Shown here: positions 1-11,006 of the stretch, in pieces | Position numbering within the stretch: the first letter of the stretch is position 1 | How the letters are laid out: each line of letters starts with the position of its first letter | Program-made: the position numbers and the translations under genes | Notes under the pieces: generated by a model | Told to the model about the DNA's origin: nothing | The model's database searches: none | What the model saw: only the letters and a program-made list of their open reading frames with translations | Assembly: GCA_014529385.2 (NCBI GenBank) | Contig: CM043956.1 | Coordinates: 92,909,721-92,973,720, forward strand | Reading direction: 5' to 3' | Length of the DNA stretch: 64,000 nt | Source of the DNA: Adiantum capillus-veneris | Taxonomy: Eukaryota > Streptophyta > Polypodiopsida > Polypodiales > Pteridaceae

Positions 1-349
1 TGCCTCTCATAACAGAGGGTAGCTCTTTTGGCCTATAAAAGGAGTCCATTTCTACACACATTTCATAGTGTGAAGTTGATGCAACAAGGTGAGTGTGAGG
101 TGGTGAGAGTGAAGCAAGGCGGGAGCTCCATTAAGGGTATAATCCCTTTGTAAACTACTTCTTGTTTTGAAGTACTAAAGCCATTGAGTGGCTGCTTTCC
201 CGTGGACGTAGCCCACATTGGGTGAACCACGTATATCGTGTGTACTCTCTCTCTCTCTCTCTACTCTATAATCTCGTGTATGTAAATCTGTCTCTCTCCA
301 TTAAGTAATCTACTCAATTATCTATTTAGCTACGTCTTATTTCCTAACA
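1..349 (+). repeat. Copia-1 5' LTR, right-hand 349 bp
   Basis: Matches 4934-5282 without gaps. It holds a TATA box (34-40), a short CT run (about 243-262) and ends in TAACA just before the primer site. The U3 start lies left of the window. Confidence 0.95.
34..40 (+). promoter_or_regulatory. TATA box of Copia-1 LTR
   Basis: TATAAAA followed by GGAG; the same box is at 4967-4973 in the 3' LTR. Transcription would be expected to start some 30 bp downstream. Confidence 0.7.
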
Positions 350-351
350 AC

Positions 352-363
352 TGGTATCAGAGC
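352..363 (+). other. Primer binding site, initiator Met tRNA type
   Basis: TGGTATCAGAGC lies two bases after the LTR end. This is the usual plant copia primer site, complementary to the 3' end of initiator methionine tRNA. Confidence 0.9.
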
Positions 364-422
364 AAGGTTTTCTCGTAGCTAAATTATCTCAAGGAAAGGA
401 TTCCTTGAATTGAGTGGGAGTT

Positions 423-2036
423 ATGGCGGAGGAAGGGAAGCTCAAGATTGAGAAGTTCAACGGCAAAAACTACCAACATTGGAAGATGCAGATTGAAGAC
501 TTTCTCTACCAGAAGGACCTCTATTTGCCACTAGGAGGTCTTGCAAAGAAGCCCGCAACAATGGCAGATGAAGCATGGATTGTCCTTGATCGAAAGGCAC
601 TGGGAACAATCCGGTTAAGCTTGGCATCAACGGTGGCCTTCAATGTTTCGGAGATGAAGACCACGGAGGACTTGATGAAGTCACTTGACGACTTTTACGA
701 GAAACCATCGGCATCCAATAAGGTATTTCTTATGAAGCGCTTGTTCAATCTAAAGATGGCAGAGAATGGTTCAGTTGGAGAACACCTAAATGACTTTAAC
801 ACAAACATAAGTCAACTTCGATCGGTGAAAATCAATTTCGATGACAAAGTGTGAGCTCTTCTTATACTATCATCTCTACCGGATAATTGGAACAGCCTTG
901 TCATGACCGTAAGTAATTCTATTTCTGGCACAAATACTCTTAAGTTTGATGATGTTGTGGGTATTCTCCTAAGCGAGGAAATACGAAGGAGAAGCACAGG
1001 AGAATCATCAAGTGCTACGCTGTCAGTGGAAACAAGAGGAAGGCCTAAGGAGAGGTTCAAAAACCAAAAGGGTCGTGATCGCTCAAAACGGAGGAAGTCA
1101 CGCACAAAGTCAGTTCTTGAATGTTGGAACTGCGACAAGAAGGGCCACGTCAAGAAGGATTGCTGGTCCAAGAAGAAGAAGGAGACTGAGTCTCAAGACA
1201 ACAAGCCAACATCGGAGGCCAATGTGGCAGGTAAAGTAGAGCAAGATGCTCTAATTCTCTCATTAGACAATGTGTGTAATTCCTGGATAGTAGATTCCGG
1301 GGCTTCATTCCATGTGACAGCACACAAGCAACATTTCCAAGACTACACCAAAGGTAATTTTGGGTATGTATAATTGGGAGATGATGAAGCTTGTGAGATT
1401 GTCGGCAAAGGTACAGTTTCTGTCAAAACTGCTAACGAAAATGAATGGAAGGTTAAAGATGTTAGGCATGTTCCTTCTCTTCGCAAAAAATTGATCTCTA
1501 CAGGACAATTGGACAATGAAGGTCACAACATTGCATTCGGAAACAAACGGTGGAAGATCTCAAAGGGATCTTTGGTGGTTGCTAAGGGAGAAAAGGTCGG
1601 TACACTTTACTTGTGTACTGTTAGCATGCAACCTTCAGCTTGTGCAACAACTACAGAAGTTGACAGTGCGGTGTGGCACTACCGACTTGGACATATGAGT
1701 GCCAAAGGAATGCAAATCCTTCAAACAAAGAAGCTTCTACTAGGTTTGAAAGAAGTGGACTTAGAGTTCTGTGAAGATTGTGTTTATGGTAAACAAAAGA
1801 GGGTAAAATTTCAAAAATCAGGAAATGAAAGAAAAAATAAAAAACTTGAGTTGGTTCATTCTGATGTTTGGGGTCCTACAAGTACACCATCACTTGGTGG
1901 CTCATTGTATTATGTAACATTCATAGACGATGCGACTAGAAAAACATGGGTTTATGTCATGAAGAATAAATCCGATGTATTTTCCATATTTCAAAGGTGG
2001 AAAGCCTTTGTGGAGAATAAAACAGGTACCAAGGTT
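423..2036 (+). pseudogene. Copia-1 gag, protease and integrase first half, broken
   Basis: The frame starts at ATG 423. The gag part begins with a lysine-rich segment containing FNGKNYQHWK, typical of Tnt1-like copia. A CCHC knuckle CWNCDKKGHVKKDC lies near 1120-1165. The protease motif DSGAS follows near 1293. Integrase residues follow, with the HHCC region around HYRLGHMSAKG and CEDCVYGKQ. Two in-frame stops, at 852-854 and 1371-1373, break an otherwise continuous frame, and the frame is then interrupted by the solo LTR at 2042. Gag would form the particle, protease would process it, and integrase would insert the cDNA. Confidence 0.9.
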
Positions 2037-2041
2037 AAATG

Positions 2042-2233
2042 TGTTGGGGTATAAAGCCCACTGTGGTCGCCCAGGTAAGTGTGCGGGCCGCCAGGTATGT
2101 ACACATATTCTTTTGTAAGAACCTAATAAGAACTCACTATGCTCTACACATTACAGTAGAGCGAGTTGACCATATCGTCATGCTCTTCTTCTCGCACTCT
2201 CTCTCGCGTCACACTTCCGCTTGTACTCCTTCA
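2042..2233. mobile_element. 192 bp solo LTR (TRIM-like) inside Copia-1 integrase
   Basis: The integrase reading breaks off after KVKC and resumes with LRSDNGGEY. The 192 bp between start TGTTGGGG and end TTCA, carry the TG/CA ends of an LTR, and are flanked by the 5 bp direct repeat AAATG at 2037-2041 and 2234-2238. Removing the insert and one AAATG restores the integrase frame at the junction. There is a possible TATA box (GTATAAAG near 2050). No internal domain or second LTR is present, so it is a solo LTR or a very small LTR element. Confidence 0.85.
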
Positions 2234-2236
2234 AAA

Positions 2237-2716
2237 TGCCTCAGATCCGACAATGGAGGTGAATATTGCAGCCAAGCTTTTGTGCTAGCAATGGCATTCA
2301 GAGGCAAAGGACAACCCCAAGGACACCTCAACAAAATGGGATTTCAAAAAGGATGAATAGGAAAATCATGGAGCGAGCACGAAGCATGCGGCTACATGCA
2401 GGCCTACCGCTTGAGCTTTGGGCGGAAGTTGTAAGTACGTCTGTGTACTTAATCAACCGGTCACCCTCAACGGCATTGGATGGGGGAGTTCCAGAAGAGG
2501 CATGGACAGGTAAATTGATGATTATGCATTTCTCAAAGTGTTTGGGTGTGAGGCTTTCATGCACATAGATAGAAGCCTAAGATCAAAAAGCTAGATGCAA
2601 AGTCCAAAAGGTGTTTCTTCATTGGCTATGGAGAAGGTGACTTTGGGTATCGCCTATGGAATCCTGAAGATGGTAAAATCTTAAGGAGTAGGGATGTAAT
2701 TTTTAACGAACAAAAT
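2237..2716 (+). pseudogene. Copia-1 integrase second half, frameshifted
   Basis: SDNGGEY carries the second catalytic Asp of the DDE integrase. PQQNG, shortly before the third catalytic position, follows in a different frame. Then comes the conserved copia stretch KCFFIGYG-type (RCFFIGYGEGDFGYR). At least three single-base frame changes between about 2255 and 2600 break it. Confidence 0.85.
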
Positions 2717-4492
2717 ATGTACAAAGATTACTTGGAAAGAAAACAAACAAAAGAAACAGGTGATGAGTACATGGAGCTTGAGGATAGTGAAGACTCAAGG
2801 ACTGCAAACGGTGAAAATGTGCAACAACGTCAACCAAATGAGGAGCCTCAACCTATTCCCCGAAGATCTACAAGAGCAAGTAGACCTCCAAAAAGGTTTT
2901 TTCCTTCCTTCAACCATCTCTTGATCTCAGATTCTGGAGAGCCGGAATCATACGAAGAAGCTATGCAACATGAATCCAAAGAAGAATGGACGAAGAGCAT
3001 GCAAGTGGAGATGGACTCACTACATAGCAACCAAACATGGGAGTTGGTTGAGTTGCCTAAAGGTAAGCGGGCACTTCAAAACAAATGGGTGTACAAGCTG
3101 AAGGAAGAAGAAGGTGGGAAGAAAAGGTACAAGTCTAGGCTTGTGGTAAAAGGGTTTTCTCAAAAGAAAGGTATTGACTTCAATGAAATATTTTCTCCTG
3201 TTGTAAAAATGAACTCAATTAGGCTTGTCTTAAGCCTTGTGGCTGCTCATGATCTAAATCTCGAGCAAATGGATGTAAATACGGCATTCCCTCATGGTGA
3301 CTTAGAGGAGGAAATCTACATGCTTCAACCAAAGGGGTATGAAGCAAAAGGTAAGGAGAAAATGATTTGCAGATTAAAGAAAAGCTTGTATGGTTTAAAG
3401 CAAGCATCAAGACAATGGTACTTGAAGTTTGATCGATGGATGTTGGATCATGGATTCACAAGATGCAACTTAGATCACTGCGTCTACACGAAGAATTTGG
3501 GAGATGGGAAATTCATCATCCTAATGCTGTATGTTGATGACATGTTGATTGCAAGTGCTAACATGCAGGACATCAAAGACCTAAAAGAGGAGCTGTCGAA
3601 ATATTTTTCAATGAAAGATTTAGGTGCTGCAAAGAGGATACTTGGTATGAAAATATCAAGGGACAGGACGAAGAAGACAATAAAGCTATCCCAAGCAGAT
3701 TACATCAAGAAGGTACTAGAAAGGTTTGCAATGAAAAATGCAAAACCAGTTTCTACACCTTTGGCTGGTCATTTTAAACTAACGAAGGATATGTGTCCAA
3801 AGACACAAGAGGAGATAGCCTATATGTCTAAAGTTCCATATGCTGCAGCTATAGGTTCTCTAATGTATACTATGGTCTGGACAAGGCTAGACATTGCACA
3901 TGCAGTGGGAGTTGTGAGTAGGTTCATGGACAACCCAATTAAAGAGCATTGGCAAGCTGTGAAGTGGATACTTAGGTATCTAAAAGGGACAACAACAAAT
4001 GCTTTGTATTTTGGAGGAACTGATATTTTTCTAGAAGGGTATGTTGATGCAGATATGGCAGGTGACAAAGATACTCGAAGGAGCACTACTGGCTATGTGT
4101 TCACGATTGGAGGCACAACAGTAAGCTGGGCTTCAAAGCTACAAAAAGTGGTCTCACTTTCTACCACGAAAGCAGAGTATGTAGCAATGACGGAGGCAAG
4201 CAAAGAAATTCTGTGGCTTCATAGATTCTTAGAAGAGCTTGGATTCAAACAAGACAATTGTGTCTTGTACAGTGATAGCCAAAGGGCTATCCATCTTGCG
4301 AAGAACTCAGCCTTTCACTCAAGGACAAAGCACATTGAGGTGAGATATCACTTCATACGCACTCTTTTGGAAGAGGGCCAGCTAAAGCTAGGAAAGGTGC
4401 ATACAAGTGAAAATCCTGCAAACATGTTTACAAAGGTGGTCAACAAGGAGAAGTTGAGCTTTTGCTCATCTTCAATCGGCATTCAAGGATAA
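2717..4492 (+). CDS. Copia-1 reverse transcriptase and RNase H
   Basis: About 590 residues are open from ATG 2717, and the frame is also open upstream to about 2600, so it is really the end of the polyprotein. Reverse transcriptase motifs run in order: WELVELPKGKRAL, KWVYKLK, QMDVNTAFPHGDL (motif A Asp present), SLYGLKQASRQWY and LYVDDMLIA (active-site YVDD). RNase H follows with YVDADMAGD, TKAEYVA, YSDSQ and the RTKHIEVRYHFIR motif. The catalytic residues look intact, but the upstream lesions mean the full polyprotein cannot be made from this copy. Confidence 0.92.
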   Translation: MYKDYLERKQTKETGDEYMELEDSEDSRTANGENVQQRQPNEEPQPIPRRSTRASRPPKRFFPSFNHLLISDSGEPESYEEAMQHESKEEWTKSMQVEMDSLHSNQTWELVELPKGKRALQNKWVYKLKEEEGGKKRYKSRLVVKGFSQKKGIDFNEIFSPVVKMNSIRLVLSLVAAHDLNLEQMDVNTAFPHGDLEEEIYMLQPKGYEAKGKEKMICRLKKSLYGLKQASRQWYLKFDRWMLDHGFTRCNLDHCVYTKNLGDGKFIILMLYVDDMLIASANMQDIKDLKEELSKYFSMKDLGAAKRILGMKISRDRTKKTIKLSQADYIKKVLERFAMKNAKPVSTPLAGHFKLTKDMCPKTQEEIAYMSKVPYAAAIGSLMYTMVWTRLDIAHAVGVVSRFMDNPIKEHWQAVKWILRYLKGTTTNALYFGGTDIFLEGYVDADMAGDKDTRRSTTGYVFTIGGTTVSWASKLQKVVSLSTTKAEYVAMTEASKEILWLHRFLEELGFKQDNCVLYSDSQRAIHLAKNSAFHSRTKHIEVRYHFIRTLLEEGQLKLGKVHTSENPANMFTKVVNKEKLSFCSSSIGIQG

Positions 4493-4540
4493 GAAGCCAG
4501 GATGGAAAGCAGTCACAGGTTTGGTTTGGAGATCAGTCTC

Positions 4541-4552
4541 CAAGTGGGAGAT
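4541..4552 (+). other. Polypurine tract of Copia-1
   Basis: CAAGTGGGAGAT directly precedes the 3' LTR start TGTTAAG; this is the usual position and composition of the plus-strand primer. Confidence 0.8.
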
Positions 4553-5282
4553 TGTTAAGTATGGAGCCTGATTTACCCTTGTAATTTTCTGTGGTAAAAG
4601 CGCACATTTGTAAGGCCCCCATTATGAGGAAAAGCCATCGTGCGTGAAGGTAAATCACTCACCGAAAACCAAAATTTTCACATTTTTCCCCTTGCCGGAA
4701 TATTCCTTTTCGCCAGAATATTATGGCCGGACGGCGGCCGAAAAGTGGTCGGAAAACAACCGTCGGTTGGCCGGTGGCCGGTAGTCAATGGGCGATGGCC
4801 GGTGGTCGGAAGTCAATGGCCGGTGGTCGGTGGCCGAATTCAAAAGCGGACTTGTCTTCTCAAGGGTGGCTACACATGGGCGGATTAGAGGGTCCGATTT
4901 GGACTTATTCACACAAGGGCGGCTACACATGGCTGCCTCTCATAAGAGAGGGCAGCCCATTTGGCCTATAAAAGGAGTCCATTTCTACACACATTTCATA
5001 GTGTGAAGTTGATGCAACAAGGTGAGTGTGAGGTGGTGAGAGTGAAGCAAGGCGGGAGCTCCATAAAGGGTATAATCCCTTTGTAAACCACTTCTTGTTT
5101 TGAAGTACTAAAGCCATTGAGTGGCTGCTTTCCCGTGGACGTAGCCCACATTGGGTGAACCACGTATATCGTGTGTACTCTCTCTCTCTCTCTCTACTCT
5201 ATAATCTCATGTATGTAAATCTGTCTCTCTCCATTAAGTAATCTACTCAATTATCTATTTAGCTACGTCTTATTTCCTAACA
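4553..5282 (+). repeat. Copia-1 3' LTR, 730 bp
   Basis: Begins TGTTAAG and ends CTAACA. A GC-rich stretch at 4730-4845 is made of short tandem units related to GGCCGGTGG and AGTCAATGG. TATA box at 4967-4973, CT run at about 5176-5197. The base right of it is the start of the Tat-A LTR; ATCTT at 5283-5287 is the expected target duplication, but its partner is outside the window. Confidence 0.93.
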
Positions 5283-6725
5283 ATCTTGACATTAGCAAAA
5301 CACCAGTTTTGGTAGCATTAACCTCACACTAGCCACCCGAACCATTAACAACACGCATAGTAAATGCCCCGATATCCATTCATCTCTAATAACCTAGCCA
5401 ATGGCTAGTGAATTGTTAAAAAACTCCCGACCCCACTCTTACCTCCCTTCTCTCTATCTCTACCTTCTCTCCCTCTCTAGCTCTATCACTAAAGAGGCAT
5501 CTAGACTCTCTACAGTGACCAGTGGATATTTGCAAGGACCATTAGGTAAGAACCACCTCCTAGGCCAATATAAAGAGGCCTCCACTAAGAATAAAAGGGG
5601 GAGAAAACAACACAATTGAGGCACCACCTAGGATCCATGCACTCTACATTCCATACACCACTAAGCACATAATGCACTTCACAAGCTAGGGAGCTCACGG
5701 TGTCATGCTTGTTGAAAGCATGGGCGTTCTAAGCATTCGCAACATCACCACCACCATCAATCTCCACACACACCATGGATGATTTACTAATCATGGCCAC
5801 CCCATGCACATAAGGCACTCATTATCACCCTGCAAGGAAACATGACCATGCTAGGATTGAATGCACCGACACCATGCTACCCTGGGCTTCTCTTGATGCT
5901 AGTGATTCGTGTTGCCAATGGCCCGGGGGATTCACTCTATATACAAAACGGGATGCCACCTGCGAGCGGACAACTTTGATAAAACCTCTATATACGACTC
6001 ATATTAGTAAAATATGACCCCCCTTTCTACGCTTATACGACAATCAATGAAGAAAACTATCATATCCCTATCTTACATATAAAATTTAGGTCTCACATGA
6101 TCAAACTAAGTAAAACTAGTCAAAGATTGTATAGCATAGTGGCTGGCATGTACTAAGGAACCACTTCCATTGATAACTAGATGTACCCTCAATGTGTCTT
6201 AGTTTGACTTTAAAAGTATGTGCCCGATCAGCCTGCACTCAGGCTACTCATCCAATTTTGACCCATCCAAAGCTGGTGTAAATCAACCCTTGAACTGCTC
6301 CAAATCAGCCCTTATCTATGACCGGCTTGATGCAAAATTTGATGTGTGACCTGGTTAAAAAATTTCCCAAAATTTATCCAAGTTCTAGTGCAGACCGATG
6401 ACCAATCATTTTACAAGTAATCAACCGAAGTCAATCCACCCCTCCTCGAATATGATACCCCCCTCCCTTATTTTTAAGCTTGGGAGACAAATTATTGGGG
6501 GCTTGCCCCTAACTTATACGCTTATGTAACTTGTAAAAAAACCCCCCTCCCCTGCACTTACGTGGTGCGATAAGTTTTCCATGGTGAATCCCCCGAAGCT
6601 GACGGCTGCATCGTATTGATGTTTTGCTCAACTAACCTCTCACTAATGTGCTAACACAACTAACTCCAAAGTTCGCCATGCACCATATGGCGCTTGCATT
6701 CCATCATGTGTCCCCAGTGTCAGAA
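5283..6725 (+). repeat. Tat-A 5' LTR, middle part
   Basis: Aligns with about 49096-49860 of the 3' LTR, apart from an extra ~675 bp (TIR element). It contains a TATA-like AATATAAAGAGG near 5568-5579. The left part is separated by Copia-1 and lies outside the window. Ends with CAGAA (6721-6725), the target duplication of TRG. Confidence 0.88.
5922..6597. mobile_element. TIR DNA element (MITE-like), about 675 bp
   Basis: Present in the Tat-A 5' LTR and absent at the matching place in the 3' LTR (about 49735-49745). Its ends are inverted copies of a 12 bp sequence: CGGGGGATTCAC at 5924-5935 and its exact reverse complement at 6584-6595. No transposase ORF is seen, so it is non-autonomous. The target duplication is unclear (GGC-type 3-5 bp), so I do not name the superfamily. 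Confidence 0.65.
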
Positions 6726-7329
6726 TGTAAGGTCTCCGACCCCGAGCTAAAAGAGCACCCTTGTACTATGGAATGAACATAATGGAAAAAGTTACTATTT
6801 TTAGCGGTTTTCAAAATTCTGTCGGGGCCATGATGTTTAGAATGTTATAAAGCTTCCAAAAGTGAATTAAAATAATTTTTGTGAAAAAATCATAAAATAG
6901 TAAGTTTTTGGTCACCCGACCCGTCTAGTTTTGGCCGTCTCGAAAAATTGCATTCGTACCCCGAATTTGAAAAAAATGCATTACACCTTAGTTAGAGCTT
7001 AGTATAGCAATCTACGGCATAAAATTCCGACTCGTATGGACCGTTTTAGCCTAAAACCAAAATTTCCTAAGGTTGTGCGGGGAGGCACCGGGGATCGGGA
7101 GCTGTGTAGGAACCAACCCCAGGCCACTGGAGGCTAATCTTAGCAGCAAGGGGTGCTCTCTCTCACAAGGAAAACTCGTGGGGGCTCATCCATGCAAGGG
7201 AGAGAGAGCATGAGTGATTACCAAGCAAGTTGGACACTTGGTAAGTGTGCAACTGAACTTACCATGCATGAAGTAAGTGCTCTCCAGATGCATATAGCAG
7301 CTTGGTTCCAATTTTAAGCTTGGAGAGCC

Positions 7330-7337
7330 TATATAAG
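7330..7337 (+). promoter_or_regulatory. TATA box of TRG 5' LTR
   Basis: TATATAAG lies about 45 bp before the CA tract. The 3' LTR has TATATAGG at 11839-11846. Transcription from here would place the CA tract at the very start of the RNA (R region). Confidence 0.65.
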
Positions 7338-7376
7338 AGTGTGGTCACACACACACATATGCTCACACACCCACTC

Positions 7377-7498
<122 letters not shown>

Positions 7499-8329
7499 CA
7501 CACACCTTGGGGAGGTGCTGCCGGCACACATAGTTTTTGGAAAAGAAGCAAAGGAGGGAAGTGCTGCCCGATTCTCGTCTTGAGAACTCCATTGGATCAG
7601 AATTTCGAGTAGAATTCAACCCCTAATCACCGTAATATCAATTTATTTCATGCTTTGTTGCAAACCTCTCCATCATTCTCTTAATTCCTCTACTATTATG
7701 CTTAATCATAGCTAAATTACTCAATAGTACTCTCTAATTTTCCATATCATTAGTCTATTACATAATCATCATCTAATTGTTAATTATGCAAGCAATTAAC
7801 CTCTCCTAATCATAGATTAAAGCATGATTAGTAAGAAGAAATCTCCCGCTAGTCATCATAGTAAATAATTATCAAGCCGGTAATGATGTGGGATTGGTCA
7901 TTTTCATCCTATTACCACACAATGTTTGAGTAGCTAAATTAGATTCAATCTGTTCATAGATTAGGAAGTAATTAAAGAAAATTAATCCGTCATTAATCCA
8001 CTAGGAAGGGAATTTTCTCTCACCTATGCATACGGTAAGTTTGCATCTACTTACACTAGGAAGGTGATTGAGCACGTCTAATTTACCCCTCTAGTAAATT
8101 GATTAAGAAAAATATGAAAATTCTAATTACCTAGGCCAAGTGCTTAACTTCAGAGCCAATTCCCATAGAACAAGTAAGGTACTATCCATAATTTACTATG
8201 CCTTGAAGGAAATCTAACCCCTCGTATAGAATGAAATTTTCAGTGATTCTAATTTGTCATCTTGATTGTTATGGTACTCTCGGACATAGTTATTTTCTCC
8301 AAGTTTGTCAATTAAGTAGTGAGTATAAA

Positions 8330-8470
8330 ATGGCCCCGATAAAGAGAACTCGCTTTGGTGGTGCCCACGATCGCAAGGCGGGAACAAGCAACGTGAACGG
8401 GAAAGGGAAAGCTCCCATGGACGACCAAGTACCGGCAATCTCACGGGCTAATGACGAGGAAATGGAGGAG
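8330..8470 (+). CDS. Candidate first exon of TRG gag, inside the LTR
   Basis: ATG 8330 opens a basic, glycine- and lysine-containing frame starting MAPIKRTRFGG and ending in acidic DEEMEE. It is followed directly by GTAGGT, a good splice donor, and the frame meets a stop 12 codons later if unspliced. The donor leaves phase 0. The internal gag frame opens exactly after an AG at 10057-10058, also phase 0. Splicing 8471-10058 out would thus fuse this exon to gag and give gag the N-terminus it otherwise lacks (no in-frame ATG is visible at its start). The acceptor has a poor pyrimidine tract. The 3' LTR keeps the same 141 bp open frame with donor. This is an inference without transcript data. Confidence 0.5.
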
Positions 8471-9556
8471 GTAGGTCACATTTTAAATTCAAGTCGTTTA
8501 ATTTAACATTGCATACGATAAGTTAGGAAAGAACATATCCCTAAACATGTTGGAGAAATCCTACGGAAACCTCGGCATTTGAATTCAATTGTATATTAAG
8601 TTCTAAGTAGGAAAGAATGGTTGATGGATATACTGTTTGAAATAGGAAAGAATGTCTGCTAGTAAAAATTTAGCTCGGCCTGTTCATTTCTATTTCCAAT
8701 GTTGATAGTAGTCCGAACCCCCTCCTGAACACAGGGGAAAGAGTTTCTGGTTAAGGGCTCTTGAATCCACGTCTACAGGTTAAGCGGTGGATACCCACGT
8801 CTACTGGTTAAGCGGTGGGAACCCACGTCTTGCTTTCTATGCGATGGGAATGTCCATGTCGTGCTTTCTATGCGGTGGACATACCTAGTTCTATGGGCAG
8901 CTAGGCGACAACGGGAGGAGTAAACTCTCGCTGGAGGGGGATGTTGTACCTCGAGAACATTGGAATTTAAATGAATAAGTTTGAGTAGAATTTTTACTAG
9001 AGTTACTGTCTTGGTGCCGCTGTGAAATACTGTTTGAAGAGCTGTCTTAACGAACATTGTGAATCGAAATCTAATCAAGGAACTTATATGTTGAACAACT
9101 TCGTGGTAGTAATTAGGACACACGAGGAAAGTGTGAGTGTGGGGGTGGAAAGTGGGGGCTTGGCTCAGGTTGCCAATGCCTATGAGAAGGGTGGTTCTGA
9201 TTGGTCGGGAACTCTCCATCCCCATAGTGTTTAAATCAACACTAGTATTACTCATTGCCCCTAGAGCGGTGAATTCTCTAGTGTACGTGCCTCCGAAACA
9301 TGGAAAAAAAGGCACTTGCGATTTTTCTCTTCTTGGAAGGTGGGTCTTAGGATCGCTAGATAAGTTAAGTGCGCTTCCCCTGCGAGGTGGAGCTAGATTT
9401 TATTTCTAGTAGGCTCGAACTCGACTTACTTGGTGATGAGAGATTCTCCGCTAGATGAACCCTGAACCACTTTGTTTACTTCCGCTATAGATCTAGTGGC
9501 CACAAGGTTTACCATCAAATCCGCCGTTTGAGACGGCGGGGTGGGGACCTCACACC

Positions 9557-9568
9557 TGGTATCAGAGC
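9557..9568 (+). other. Primer binding site of TRG, initiator Met tRNA type
   Basis: TGGTATCAGAGC two bases after the LTR end. Chromoviruses of plants commonly use this site, which hints at the kind of partner that mobilised TRG. Bases 9569-10058 hold no recognisable gene and would be intron or leader. Confidence 0.9.
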
Positions 9569-10058
9569 TATAGGTTTACGAACTGGAGAATGATGTTGTT
9601 TGAATTTTTTTAAAAGAATAAGGGATAATAGGATAGCTCATACTCAAAGCTTGAGCATGATGTTTCCCAGAATAATGACATTGGATTTGTCTAGTGGATT
9701 GTCTCTTGAGTGATGTTAAAGATTTTTACTCGTTGAGCTTGTTGGGATTCAGTGGGTTCCACATGATGTTTTTTGAGAAGTTGTTGGTGCGACTAGTGTT
9801 GCGGACGCGTAGCCTGTTGATGCACATAAAGTTATAAGTATGGATCAAAGCTCTCAAGTAAAGTTTTTACCATTATTTATCGGACAATTTTGGATGTATT
9901 CAATGGAATTTAAACTAATGGTGGAATGGTTAAATCCTTTGTGATAGCTGTACAGATTAAGTAGGCTGCCCAAAAAGTTAAATTTTTTCTTGAGTATGGA
10001 AAAGCATAGGTTCATTTGAGAAGAGTGCTATAGTAATGAGTTTTATACCATTGGATAG

Positions 10059-11006
10059 GTACCGTCTACTGTGCTATATACCGCCGTTCAAGAGAAAAAG
10101 CTTCTCCTTAAGCAAGCTCAGCCTCCAATCTTTAAAGGCGAAGGGGTTAATGTGGAGAGAGATGCGACAGTATGGATGGAAGCAATGGACGACTATTTCG
10201 AAGCTGCGGGAACCCAACCCATGAATCAAACCATGCTTGCGATGTTCCGCTTGTCTGGCGATGCCAAGATATGGTGGAAGCAACATTGCAGGGACTTGGA
10301 TATCAAGGGATCTTCCCAGTCATGGGAAGACATCCAAGCTGCTGTGATGGAGCGATACTTACGACCCGTCTATAAAACCTTGAAGATGAACAAGTTCTTT
10401 TCCCTTCGTCAGTTGACTTCTTCAGTCGAGGAGTATTACTCTAAGTTTGTTACTCTTTGAAGATATGCTCCTAGGATGACATTGGAACAACAAGTAGCCC
10501 GGTTGTGCCAAGGACTCATCGACCCCTTGAACAACCGACTAGAAGATCTCAGGCCAGCAACTCTGCAAGATGCCTTGCTAAGGGCCATACCGTTAGCTAA
10601 AGAGATTCAGAGGACTACCCAAGATAGTCAATACTATTTGTCAAAGAGGGCCAGGACAGAAAACTGGAGTAACGGACCAATCAACCCTGCATATGACCAT
10701 CGTCCTGTAGTAGCTACTACGACAGCTACCGGGTTTCCCAATATAAAATGTTTTGAATGTCAGGAGTATGGACATTACAAAAGTCGATGTCCAAAAAAGA
10801 TTTCCCAAACATCCGGTGCTAATAATGTACCTCTGAATGTCAACGGGCGAGGTCAATCAAACGGAAGAGGAGGCCGAGGAAGAGGAAACATAGGACAAGG
10901 AAGCGGAGCTTTTGCTAATTCCGCAGTGATACAACCAACTGTGGGTGACGAAGTTGATGAGAGAGCAGCTCTGTATGCTGTAATTGCTAATCCTAGGGAG
11001 CAATAA
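10059..11006 (+). pseudogene. TRG gag with one internal stop
   Basis: Open from 10059 to 11006 except for TGA at 10458-10460. The first part has the Ty3/gypsy Retrotrans_gag pattern (WMEAMDDYFEAAG, KIWWKQHC, MERYLRP, SVEEYYSKF). After the stop the same frame continues (LEQQVARLCQGL) to a CCHC knuckle CFECQEYGHYKSRC near 10751-10792 and a glycine/arginine-rich tail. Gag would coat the element RNA. No in-frame ATG precedes the domain, which supports a spliced upstream exon. No protease motif follows. Confidence 0.88.

Larger units (their letters stand above)
1..5282 (+). mobile_element. Copia-1: Ty1/copia LTR retrotransposon, left end outside window
   Basis: The order is partial 5' LTR, Met-tRNA-type primer site, gag with CCHC knuckle, protease, integrase, reverse transcriptase, RNase H, purine tract and 3' LTR. 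Integrase before reverse transcriptase is the copia order. Window base 1 aligns with base 4934 of the 3' LTR, and the overlap is 349 bp in both copies with about 7 differences, so the insertion is fairly young. It lies inside the 5' LTR of Tat-A: the sequence after 5282 resumes at the point matching about 49096 in the other Tat-A LTR. Coding is damaged by two stops, several frameshifts and a 192 bp solo-LTR insertion, so this copy is not autonomous. Confidence 0.95.

Noticed and set aside
8773-9315. 180 aa minus-strand open frame in TRG LTR
   Set aside because: The corresponding region of the other LTR has frame breaks (only 115 aa open) and there is no recognisable domain.
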